Shown here piece after piece: positions 25,985-36,339 of a DNA stretch of 64,000 bases. This stretch comes from Antedon bifida (lineage: Eukaryota; Echinodermata; Crinoidea; Comatulida; Antedonidae). The stretch covers positions 19,406,001 through 19,470,000 of the forward strand of contig OY727102.1 in assembly GCA_963402885.1 (NCBI GenBank). Direction: 5' to 3'. A program made the translations under genes and the position numbers. Under the pieces are notes generated by a model that was given only the letters and a program-made list of their open reading frames with translations, did not search any database and had not been told where the DNA came from. The first letter of the stretch is position 1. Every line of letters starts with the position of its first letter.

Positions 25985-26815
25985 ATTTCATCAGTAAAAT
26001 AATTTGAGAGAAGACGATTCACGACAAAAACTTGCATAATAAACAGCCATCTTTTAATATAGACTATTTATAGTATTGTACAGTAGCGTTATCATTAAAC
26101 ATAGTGGAGAGTATCTATGTACCATTTTGGTCCTCATAATAGTCCCACGAGTCAGATTTGTTTAGCAATAAAATCATCAGGTTTCATTAAATCAGTTTTC
26201 AAAATAATCTAATAAATTTTACAAAAGAAATACTAAAAATTGTCAAGGTCACTTGAAATATGTGCATTTATCCAAATATTAAAGAAAAACAACAAAATTA
26301 TATTTTCTAAAAAAGCATTGATATAGATTTGTATACAAATTTGTAAAAGAAGACTATAAATAAGACCTAAAAAATGAAAAAATATGGTCTGTAGGACTAA
26401 AAATATAGTTTTTGTGAATGTAATCTTATAAAAAAAAAACTATTGGGCCAAAACCTAAATAATGATAGAGGGCGCAATATGGTAGTCATCCATGCATGAA
26501 ATTTTTAGAAAATAATTATTATTAAACAGTTATGTTTTTCACTAATTTTGTACTAAAATAAATATCTTTAAATAAAATCAAACTGTGTTTAATAAAAAAA
26601 GTAAAATTTACTAAAAATATGGTTAATTGGATGTGGTATTTGTTTAATATTTAAATATCAAAGATTTTAGGGTGAACAGATATTAAATCAATGATTATGA
26701 AAAAATATGTTTCTTGTAATAAAATATTTAAAAAAATTATATTCTTCATACTAATTGTTTAAAAATTATGATTATCAAGGATTTGAACGTAGCGCAAAAA
26801 CAAAACATAAATCAA
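25985..26815. other. AT-rich non-coding DNA
   Basis: No supported gene or repeat. Confidence 0.5.
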
Positions 26816-26819
26816 CGAT

Positions 26820-27180
26820 TAAGAATCGGCAAATAACGAACGAGAATGCGATTGTGCAATGAACTCTTCATCTGTCATTAATATTCATTGTGTAAACAAC
26901 TTGAACTTTGACCGTCATTTTGATTAAATTTTTAAACGAATTAAAGTCCTCCTCCCTGCCGTCACTCATCAAAGAAATATTAAAATTCCTTATTAGGTAC
27001 TTTCCCTAACTTGAGACAAACGTAGAGGGCAGCCGATAAGTTTACCGTTAACAAGTCGTTCAATTTTACGTCGGTCAAATATGCATAATCGATGACAAAT
27101 TACATTATTCTTGACAAAAAGCCTTGGAAAATATTATATCGACCTTAACTATAAAATATGTGACCTTACATGTAGAATGG
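26820..27180. promoter_or_regulatory. candidate enhancer with forkhead and DR1 sites
   Basis: The segment has higher sequence complexity than its flanks, with many CG dinucleotides. TGTAAACAA (forkhead consensus) at 26891-26899 is followed two bases later by TGAACTTTGACC at 26902-26913, whose complement GGTCAAAGTTCA is a direct repeat with one spacer (HNF4/RXR class). ATGCATAATCGAT at about 27080 adds an octamer/homeodomain-like word. Function is inference from motifs only. Confidence 0.35.
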
Positions 27181-27199
27181 AATTAATTTTTCAGGTGCA

Positions 27200-28050
27200 A
27201 AATCGTCGATCAAGTGAAATGAAAGCCTCAAACTTCGCATTTTCCCCGATTGTTCATGCGTTTTTTTTGTCGCGAGTTTAAAAAATTGCATTTATATAGG
27301 CTTGTGGTCAAATCTTTGAATAATGTTATTGATTTATCAATTAAACTTCTTTTGTTAGATTATTAGAATTAAATGTTTTACTGACGTATAACCTTTGCAG
27401 AGCATACAAGTAAAGCAATGTCGCGACACTTTATATGACCTCCAAGAAAATACAAAGGTTCTTTCAAAATTAATTACATTATTCGTGATTCCTGCCATTA
27501 TACGTACTGAAAAATTAAATTTCACATTTCATACACAATGAATGGTAACCTTGGTCTAAAAAAAGTTTAATTTAATTTTCTTATCAGAAAAAGGTTTACA
27601 AAAATGTAAATATATTATTATATTAAAATAGCAATAAATTAGTACATTGCTCTAGCTTGATATAGGTTGCTATTGCTGCTATCTACAGATTATAGTTATG
27701 TTGCCATGATCACATTTCGACAATTAAAATACCTATGTTATTAATAGTTTTTTTAAATTATTAATTATTCTTATATTTTGCGGTCATATTATAGGTTCGT
27801 TTTGTTTGCAACACCTGCTACAGGGTCTTGGCAATTTTTTTTCCCAGACAAGGTTCTTTTGAAACCACACAAAATCATGTAAAGTTGGGATTGGTCATTT
27901 GTCCACCCTTTCTAATCTAATCTTTCTCAAAATAAATAAGGCAAAATAAAAAACAATGCAGTTATTCTGGATTGGTCAAGCAAACCATAGCCATAAAATA
28001 TGCTCAAGATCTCCTTGACCATAAGTTCTGATCATCATAGTCTTCTTGGA
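27200..28050. other. AT-rich non-coding DNA
   Basis: No supported gene or repeat. Confidence 0.5.
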
Positions 28051-28054
28051 TAAA

Positions 28055-28309
28055 ACTTAACTGGAGGTCCTGGTGAATCTTAACTGGAGGTCCTGGTGAA
28101 TCTTAACTGGAGGTCCCAGTGAATCTTAACTGGAGGTCCCAGTGAATCTTAACTGGAGGTCCCAATGAATCTTAACTGGAGGTCCCAGTGAATCTTAACT
28201 GGAGGTCCTGGTGAATCTTAACTGGAGGTCCTGGTGAATCTTAACTGGAGATCCCAGTGAAAATTAACTGGAGGTCTCGGTTAATCTTAACGGAAGGTCT
28301 CATTGAATG
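28055..28309. repeat. 23-bp minisatellite, about 11 copies
   Basis: The unit is CTTAACTGGAGGTC followed by CTGGTGAAT or CCAGTGAAT. Central copies are nearly identical; the last three (ending ACGGAAGGTCTCATTGAAT) are diverged. The variants CTGG and CCAG come in blocks, which suggests local expansion by slippage or unequal exchange. The unit length is not a multiple of three, so it is not coding. Confidence 0.92.
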
Positions 28310-29990
28310 GAAGATTAGGGGTTTATCCGGTGTACTGGTCAATCTCAGCCTCTGTTGTGTACATTTCATCGATCCATTCTTTGGTGAAATTCTTTGGTTG
28401 AGCTCTAAATGTTCACACACACACACTAGAGTTAAGCATTAAGTTAGACAAAAGTGCTTGTCAGTTAACTCTCTATACATTGGTGTTGTTAACTCTGATA
28501 TAACTCCAATATACGTCTGTTATAAAGCCATAACTTTATCCGATAGATTTCGGAATGTAACTCTAGACAAGCAATAGAAATTAATATCACTGAATTATAT
28601 CAGATATATCAAGACTGAAATTTAATAGAGAAAAGAGCAATAAACATATAGCTATGGTATCTTTTAGGAACAACTATTAAAGCACCTAGTTAGGGAATGA
28701 AGTACCTCCACAATTCTGATTTGGAGGGTGGCCTAATAATGCGTCGTTCCCCAACATAACTTGTATAAAATTTTCTTGATATTCTTTGTGAAACTTTGTT
28801 GGTGGATCATATTTTAGTGTTTACGCTTATTGTACATTTACCTGTTTATCTTTGTAATTATATTTAAACTTTTGACTTCTCTCACAAACCTCTGCAATTT
28901 CCTCTCAAATGTCAGCTCTACATAGCACCTGTTGGAAGAGTCCTCTCTTGGGTATAGCCTAAGTGATCCTATCTTCCTACTCTACTTACCTTTTCACTAG
29001 ATAATCTAAATCATCTTTATAATGATTGTACTTATTTATTGTTTTACATTAATTCAATCGTTTGATCTTTTTATTCATTTGTTCATCCTTTTTAATTGCT
29101 GTTCAAAGCTTTTCTTCATTTCATTTATGTTTAATAATGTTATTTCCTGGATTTTTTCTTATGCGTAAAGATCACATTTAGCAATGTTTTTACCTATTTA
29201 ATGCATGATAATTGTATTCTCTATGGTGTAAATGCACAATATTTGAACAGGCTCTGGAGCTAAGAGTGAATGGTCTCCAAGATAACTATAGCTACTACTA
29301 ACTGGTATCATGTCTAGCGACGTTAACGATCCTGACAGCAACCTCCATCCCAGATGAAAGATTATTTAGAGGGTTAGGTTAAGTATATAGGAGTTATGGT
29401 AAGGGGCGATACTGCTGAATGTATTACTATTATGTCACTAGATGTGATACTGTATGTTATATCGGCTGTTACTATAGTGCTAAGAGTCCATATAGGCTTT
29501 GTATTAATATTAAAAGGTGCCCATACTTGTAGCAAGAATGGAGAGTAGTTTACAACTTGCAACCAATAGTTTACTATTCAGAGATTAAACTAATTGATAA
29601 CAACGCTAATAGTGTATTAGCCTTTAACATTCTACAAACTTAGTGCTAAGGTGGCTTAGCCCAGGAGGTCTTGTCCCGCTTGACGTGGCTTAACACACCC
29701 AATCAGAGGATTACTAACAAACTTGGGAATCTGAACAAGATCAGATAGAAGGTCCTTGGTGGCTAAGCTCCAAGGATTGCATTGAATGTCATTAGCTTCC
29801 ACAAATCTAGATACTACATTGACACATTATCTTTCATCGTTAAATACTGAGAATAAGATCAAGCCTGTCGCAATCGTCAGGAATTTTGCTATTTAGGCCT
29901 ATACCTATTATTTCCACTGCTGGTCTGTAATTTATAAAGGGAACTTCAGATAAAAGAGGAGTTCATTCAACCTCTATTACTTGCCCATCC
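28310..29990. other. non-coding DNA
   Basis: No supported gene. Composition is less AT-rich between 29.2 and 29.9 kb, but no frame is convincing. Confidence 0.45.
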
Positions 29991-29998
29991 ATCCTCTT

Positions 29999-30056
29999 CC
30001 ATCTTCTCCCCCTCCCTTCCATCCCCCTCCATCTTCTCCCCCTCCCTTCCATTCCC
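29999..30056. repeat. 30-bp pyrimidine-rich duplication
   Basis: CCATCTTCTCCCCCTCCCTT followed by CCATCCCCCT occurs twice in tandem (second copy CCATTCCCC at its end). Confidence 0.85.
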
Positions 30057-30095
30057 CACTTGGCTACAGGATAGAAAACTGTGTTTGTGTCCTAT

Positions 30096-30170
30096 TTCAT
30101 TTCATTTCTTTATTCGACAACAAGCGGTCCAGGGGTTGCGACAGCAACAGAGCGCCATAACAATAGTTCA
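30096..30170 (-). mobile_element. LINE-like 3' tail fragment
   Basis: On the plus strand, TTCATTTCATTTCTTTATTC precedes a GC-richer segment CAAGCGGTCCAGGGGTTGCG. Read on the minus strand this is a short unique 3' end followed by GAAAT-type tandem units, as in truncated CR1/L2-like copies. No coding part is present. Confidence 0.4.
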
Positions 30171-30384
30171 TGTTATTCTTTTGAAGAATATTAATGTTAA
30201 TATTTACTCATGATATTATAGAAAGACTGAGATACTGTACATTCATGGTGGGGAGAGAAAGTAAAAGTGATCAGTAAACCAACTGTGGTCACAAAAGAAA
30301 AAAGCCTAAATTTTATACTGTAAATTCAATGTGAGGCAACCTTTTGGTTATATATGTGGTCCCTAGCGTATGGCGGCCATCCAC

Positions 30385-30460
30385 CTTCTACACCCCACTT
30401 CCCACACCCCAGAACCCTACCCCCCAGAGCCCTACTCCCCACACCCCAGAGCCCCACCGC
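30385..30460. repeat. C-rich tandem tract (G-quadruplex potential on minus strand)
   Basis: Repeats of CACACCCCAGA(A/G)CCCTAC include at least six runs of three or more C within 70 bp. The complementary strand has four or more closely spaced G runs, enough for a quadruplex. Confidence 0.75.
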
Positions 30461-30469
30461 TTCATTTGA

Positions 30470-32220
30470 CCTAGAATAAATTATGGCTTATGTGATTTCT
30501 ATGCACATTTTTGCATTGCATTTATCTTTAGTTTTGTCAATATAAAAACAAAGACAGTAAAGCGGGTAGAAACATTGAGTGATTTATATAACAGGGTCAT
30601 AGTGCAAACACTAATTAATAAGGGAATTTATCTACCCATATATATATTTTTTAAGTTTAATATTGGAGATCAAAAGTTTGAACTTGCTGGTACAATAGTT
30701 GATGAGATAATATATTTAATATATAAAACAATGGTCAAGGAAACAATTCTAGGCAAGCCCGCAAAGAGGTAGGGGAGTGGGGTCGAGATGCAAGGCTTTC
30801 GTCAAAAACCAGCAGTGATGCTAAATAGGCTTAACTAATTTTTTGTAGGAATTTCGGGAGTAAAAGAAATATTTTTTGGAAGAGTTGTAAATTTTCCGAT
30901 TTGAATTCAGTGAATGATACAAAAGATATGTTGATTTGTTGGTTTTTTTTTTTTCTGTATTGCAATGTTAAATAGACATTTGATTCAACCTGCCATGATC
31001 ATCATTACACACATAAAAGTTAAGTTGCTGAGATCCTTAGCAATTATTTTGGCATCGTTTACCTAGCCGTGCCCTTTTACTTGTCTGACCTACATTTAAT
31101 CAACACTCAATGATGCAAACCGTTATAGGAGGCATTTTGTTTCTGTCATCGGAGGTGAAAGGTCACGCCATACAGTATGTTATAAGTAGGAATAGGATGT
31201 GATATGGTTACGATCCATAAATCAAAAAAGAGATGTTAAGCATAAAATCTGCATATAGTATATTCATATTTTATTTATTTTAATGTCCTTTTATTTAATT
31301 TATCTAAAAAAGAAATAACGCTTTAGAATGGAAGTGAAAGCGAAATGAATGTTTGTTGTTTTTTTTTAGTTAGTAGGCCTAAACATAATTTGTTTAAACT
31401 TTTCTGTTGATTTTTTTTAGTAAAAAGTGCCCATCAATAATGTACTAGTTGTATAGGCCTAGCTCCTCCACTTTGGTACGGTAGGTAAAGAGAAGATGCA
31501 TTAAGTTTCAATTGAAATGTGTTCAGATGTATCACATTTAGGATTGTATAAGAAGCATTGTATTCATTTTCTTACTAAAATGTTGTATATATAGTTTTTT
31601 AAGGGTTTACCATACAATCTAAAAACTTTAGAATGAATTATCAAGAAGAATTTCTGGTCTTTTTTTTTATTACCCAATATACTTTTATGTACTTACAGCT
31701 AATAAAGAGTAGAATACTGGTATAGTCCATTATACTATTAAACTTACAATGGGGTTACCTTAAGTAGGCCAAAGCTATATTTACTGGTGTTTTTTAAAAA
31801 GTATTACTTGCCCATAAAAGTATTTTAAATTCTATACCTTTTTTGTTGAAAGTTTATGTTAATACAATATTTGTAGTGATTTAAACAATCAAAACATCAA
31901 CTTCTTCAATGTATTGTATTAGTGAATGTACAAATGTCAAAACATCTCTGGGAAGAGAATAGGCTTGTCCTTAGTTCTATTTTGTTCTCACAATAATAAG
32001 GTATAAAGGTACAAATATAAGGTGTAAATGATCCAACAAATGTCAATTAGTTGCTCAAATTCATAGGCTACTAAGAAGCAATTTTTGTGTTCTTTTCAGG
32101 TGAATTCTATAACGTAGTAAGGGTTCACATATACCACATTATATAACACCCTTTTCATGAATAAACATGTTCAGAGGTGCTTTACATAACAATGTGTCTA
32201 GATGTTTCACTTTTAAAATA
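30470..32220. other. AT-rich non-coding DNA
   Basis: No supported gene or repeat. TAGGCCTA palindromes lie at 31374 and 31454. Confidence 0.5.
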
Positions 32221-32223
32221 CAA

Positions 32224-32279
32224 TCCAACCCCATCACTCCCCAACAGCACCCAACCACCTCCAACCCCCTCCCCCATCC
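32224..32279. repeat. C-rich low-complexity tract
   Basis: CCAACCCCATCACTCCCC through CCCCCTCCCCC. The minus strand has several G runs. Confidence 0.65.
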
Positions 32280-32593
32280 ATGACAGCTCTGTTTGAGCAT
32301 TATATACTGCATTTGTCTTCCATTATAATTCTTAAAATACAATATTTTTTTGTTGTACCAGTGCAGGTATACCAGCCTAATTTAAGTGATATCCATACTA
32401 ATTTTGTGAGAAATATATATTAAAATTCTTTGTACATATAATAATAATTTCTCTCTTGTAAAGTTGCATTATCCATCTTAATACTTTATAGTGTCATGTG
32501 AGAGAAAGACAAAGTGACATAATTGTATATTATCAGCAATATGACCACCCATTGTAAATATAAAATTTTTTAAACTTTGATAATATCACGAGA

Positions 32594-32890
32594 GTGAGTG
32601 AGTGGCCGAGCGGTTAAGACAGTGGAACCGTAATTATGTAGCCATAACATCGGCAGGGGTTCGAGACTCACTCACTCCATGGTTCTGGTGGTAGAACGAG
32701 TCTTCTCGGATAAGGACTATAAACCGTAGGTCCAGTGTACAACTAGCTCGTGTGCACTTTAAAGAACTAGTACATCTTTCGAGACGAGTGTGTATTAGTA
32801 CATCACAGCCACTGATCATCAACTGGGACCTCTGGGAGACCATTCCTTTACTGAAGAGGTCGCCCAGTATAAAAATAAATAATAACAAAC
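32594..32890 (+). mobile_element. tRNA-derived SINE, nearly full length
   Basis: The head looks like a class II (Ser/Leu-type) tRNA. The A box is TGGCCGAGCGGTTAAG (from 32603), the B box is GGTTCGAGACT (32658-32668), and the acceptor-like arms GAGTGAGTGAG and CTCACTCACTC pair. The body holds GGATAAGGACTATAAACCGT and GTGCACTTTAAAGAAC, which resemble the conserved central domain of several marine invertebrate SINEs (a MetaSINE-like type is my guess). The tail is CCCAGTATAAAAATAAATAA. The anticodon stem no longer pairs, so it is not a working tRNA. An 84-codon antisense frame here is an artefact. Transcription would be by RNA polymerase III from the internal A and B boxes. Confidence 0.85.
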
Positions 32891-32899
32891 ATAGGAAAT

Positions 32900-34500
32900 G
32901 CTACAATTGCAACCGAGTAAGAACAGTATAGGTAACTTTGTGATGTGAAGCTTCTCTTACTTTGATGCAGGATATGAAACAGGGGTGTCACCTAAACTAC
33001 TGTATTCCCCCTGGAAATGTGTGAAGATCCTAAAAATGTTTTAGATTTCAAAGTGAACATTATTTCTGTATACCTAGATCTGATGCATAGCATACCACGG
33101 TACTCAAATATTTATACCATAAGATAGGACCTAAACTAGCCCCACCTAAAAAAATAAAGATTCTAAAAATAATTTCTTTTCTCGGTATACATAAATCTCA
33201 GTGTATTTCATATCAGGCTACTACTGAAGAGGCTACTCAACTACCATTTCCAACATTGAAAAACGTGAGACTTAGGCCTACCAAAACCAATTTTTCAAAA
33301 TTCTTTTTTCAACTCGCGATTCCTTAAAAACAGCTCCCTCTTTATTCACATTCCAAAAATCTTTATCTTTCAAATTATCATATTAGTTAAGAAGCCTCAA
33401 TAATTTTAATATTGCTAATATCGATTTAGATTTTTGTTTTAAAGTAAGAATTTTTACTTGGGCATAAATATTTTTGTCTAGTAATACTTAATAAACTTGG
33501 TTGTTTAAGCATAATGGATTTCTTATTTGGGTCTTTGTTCTGGGTACTAGTGAGACAAGTTATACTTTTAACTAGGTCCTGAACATGATAATAATGTTTC
33601 TTTTTATTCATATACTTTGTACTCCTTTCTCTCTTTATGTTATTATATAAGAATGAGAATCTCTACCCACCCAATCCTACTGGATATTGTCTATGCCGGC
33701 CAACCATTATGTTGAAATGCCATGAACATTCTATAGATTGGAATTCTCTAATTATCCAGACTACAATACCTAGGGTGCTCGTTTGTTAGAAATTGCATTT
33801 CGGCTTTCATGATGCTTTAATAAAATTGTGTAGGCTAAACATTTCATTCAAAAACATAATTGGCAGTTAGTTGATGCTTGTCGTAAATTATATTTTAATT
33901 GTGTTGAACCAATGTTACACCTACAATTTGTTTAAAACTGATTTCTAATTTAATTGTAAATTGAACAAACAGAGTATTTTAATGAACTGAGTTCATGTTA
34001 TGCTGATTGAATTCTTTTAATGTATATTCCCCCTTTTCGTTATACCATCGAAGGTCGGGCTAAATAATTAAGTAATTTCTTCAAAGACATCCGATTACAT
34101 AAAAGTTTGTGACCTGACGATTGTTCAGTAATGATCTTGCCACAATTATAGTTGTTTGTCTTGAAATCACAAAACAAGAAGCCTGACGCGAGTATGACCA
34201 AATCGTTGGTAAAAGGTCATGAAATTAGTACAATTGTGACTTATTTTGCTGCAATGTTTCATGTTATACGAGTCGCACCGTTTATAATATCTGATGAGGT
34301 TTGTACACATTTTGCACTTTCCGTCTCTTTAGGGAGCAGTAAAAGAAAGCAACGTAACATCAGATGATGTATTATGTGTACAGCCACAACATTGTTTGAC
34401 CGCATCAAAGAAAATTGCACATCTAAATTATTTTATTGATTTTCAATTAATCTAAGTATATGATTTTAACCTTTAGTTTGTATACAAATAATGAAGATAG
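32900..34500. other. AT-rich non-coding DNA
   Basis: No supported gene. Frames at 33426-33611 and 34152-34367 are not recognised. Confidence 0.5.
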
Positions 34501-34503
34501 TAA

Positions 34504-34560
34504 TATGACATCATGTCCATATATGGACACATCACATTTTTTTGTCACATAGACAGAGCT
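34504..34560 (-). mobile_element. CArG-MITE family, copy b (half)
   Basis: TATGACATCATGTCCATATA through CACATCACATTTTTTTGTCA and AGACAGAGCT match the reversed family. The box CCATATATGG is at 34517-34526. The other half is absent and part of the terminal repeat (GTTTGATAGTGT) is deleted. Confidence 0.75.
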
Positions 34561-34579
34561 TTAAATTATTTTGATAGGC

Positions 34580-35150
34580 TACTGTAGGTTGTTGGTATAA
34601 TGCCATTATGGTCTGTGTGAATACTGTCCTGGCAGGGGAACAATGCAATGGTGTTTGAATCTCCTTTTTTCGGTTTTCTTTATAGGTTTGTCTTCTGTTT
34701 TTTTTATTTGAATATGTTTTCTTATAGAATAAATTCATCTTGTATAGAACTTTCATGAAATACTACAATATGTTGCACTGTTATGGCATAGATTAGAAGT
34801 TAGACTAGAACCAGCATTTGAATCTATTTTTAGTATAAACTTAAACTAATTTCTGAATAAAGTCTACATATCAAAAATCTAACCAATCGGAGAATTCCAA
34901 AGAATGTCTTGTAATGGTACCAAGATGTGCGATTTCTCCCTTTGTTATAATTGAAAGATATATTGTGACATGTAGATTAGTTTGACAGTTTGGTATAATC
35001 TGTTTATTTCAACCACCTTGCTGCGAGAGGTTATAGACAGTGTACAACATTTGATACAAACCCTTCCTTGATATAAGTTGACCCCAGTTCACAGTAAAGT
35101 GATAGATTTATTGCAATATATGTCTCCTTTATGCTCTTTTGTATCTGGAA
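34580..35150. other. AT-rich non-coding DNA
   Basis: No supported gene. Confidence 0.5.
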
Positions 35151-35159
35151 GGGGTTTTT

Positions 35160-35577
35160 CACCTTTTCTTTACTAGTTGGGAGTTCGGTTGTGAAATGTA
35201 TTTGTGTAAAATGGATATTCCAAGTTTGAAAATGTATTAAAACATAATTATTTTTACTTCCAATTACCATTTTTTGGGGTTTTTTATGTTCCAAACCACC
35301 AAAAAGTGTCACTGTGTAGTTTTTCTATTAGTTTTAATTTAGTCACAACTTGCAAATACAATTTTTTCCACCTTTTCTTTACTAGTTGGAAGTTTGGTTG
35401 TGAAATATATTTGTGTAAAATAGATATTCCAAATTTGAAAATGTAGTAAAACATATAAATTTATCGTTACAAATTACCCCCTTTTTTCTGCTTTGATGTT
35501 CCAAACCACCAACAAGGGTGTTGTTTGTCTTATTAGTTTTCCATTCAGTCACAACTTGCAAATACGATTTTTTTCCA
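35160..35577. repeat. 209-bp tandem duplication
   Basis: ACCTTTTCTTTACTAGTTGG starts both copies (35161 and 35370). TTTGTGTAAAAT, ATGTTCCAAACCACCAA and CACAACTTGCAAATAC recur in order at the same offset. Identity is roughly 80-85 percent by eye. Minus-strand frames in both copies share GGLEH and a short Phe/Thr-rich stretch, but no known domain; the frame similarity follows from the DNA duplication. Confidence 0.85.
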
Positions 35578-35789
35578 AAAGGATCTGGCCACAAATTGTC
35601 TTATTGTTGTCTTTCTGTTGCCCGGACTATGTAGAAAAGTTGTGACCTGTTCTTAAGCAAATTATAGACAAGAAAAACAGTATAGTACAGTGGCTAGATC
35701 CCAATGAAGATACGAAATAATAATAGACTAGAGAAATACCAGTTACTCAACTTAAATTAGATATCTATCAAAATATTTTAAAAAACAAC

Positions 35790-35872
35790 TAATTTGATGG
35801 TGTAGTTAAAACAAAACAAATTTAAAAATTTGTTTTGTTTTAGTTCTTTCATCATTTCACTCATCAAATTTT
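35790..35872. repeat. foldback hairpin element
   Basis: Perfect 16-bp arms AAAACAAAACAAATTT and AAATTTGTTTTGTTTT (35808-35823 and 35826-35841) are separated by two bases. They are enclosed by a weaker outer pair AATTTGATG and CATCAAATT. This is a cruciform-prone short element. Confidence 0.7.
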
Positions 35873-35953
35873 ACAAAAAGCATTAGATAATTTTAAATGA
35901 TGGATTGTTTATTCTTACTCTTCATTTTTATCCTCAACTTTTGTCCTGGTGCA

Positions 35954-36331
35954 TCATCTTGCCAGGTATCTGTCAACTGCTTTATTTATGGGTGGCCAAT
36001 ACCAGTGAAAGTTTGTTAATGAGCCTCTGTACATGCTATAATAGACTATGGAGATATTGACAAGTCTTTGCAAAGCTAAGTGCTTTAGTTTAGGGTCAAC
36101 AAATTGGGGTTTAACCTCTAGTTTAGCGGGGTCATTTGGGCCGCTGGGGTTAAAGAAGCCATCAACAATGACTGATTGCCATTTAGTGAATGTAAGATTG
36201 ACTGCTAACTGTCCTATAGTAGATAGTCTGATGTAACTAATAAAGGCGGTAATGACCATAGCCATATTGCTAGCTGATGAGCTGTTTCCCAGGAGATGAT
36301 AATGTGCTGACCTTTTCCCAGCTGACTGCAA
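35954..36331 (-). CDS. unrecognised open frame, 125 codons
   Basis: This is the longest frame in the window that is not low complexity. The product has a varied composition, with ASNMAMVITAFISYIRLSTI and later a Pro/Lys-rich part (GFFNPSGPNDPAKLEV), then NFHWYWPPINKAVDRY. The frame starts at a TTG; the first ATG is about 22 codons in, and a splice-acceptor-like ATTGCAG lies at its 5' edge, so it could be an internal exon or part of a mobile element. I do not recognise a family. The opposite strand also holds a 62-codon frame. No neighbouring gene supports it. It may well be chance. Confidence 0.2.
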   Translation of the reverse strand: MQSAGKRSAHYHLLGNSSSASNMAMVITAFISYIRLSTIGQLAVNLTFTKWQSVIVDGFFNPSGPNDPAKLEVKPQFVDPKLKHLALQRLVNISIVYYSMYRGSLTNFHWYWPPINKAVDRYLAR

Positions 36332-36339
36332 TGCTAGGT

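Noticed and set aside
28055-28309. CRISPR-like array
   Set aside because: Units are contiguous 23-bp repeats without unique spacers, in animal-type DNA.
32594-32668. tRNA-Ser/Leu gene
   Set aside because: The anticodon stem does not pair and the head is followed by a SINE body and A/T tail.
32634-32888. 84-codon minus frame
   Set aside because: It is antisense to the SINE.
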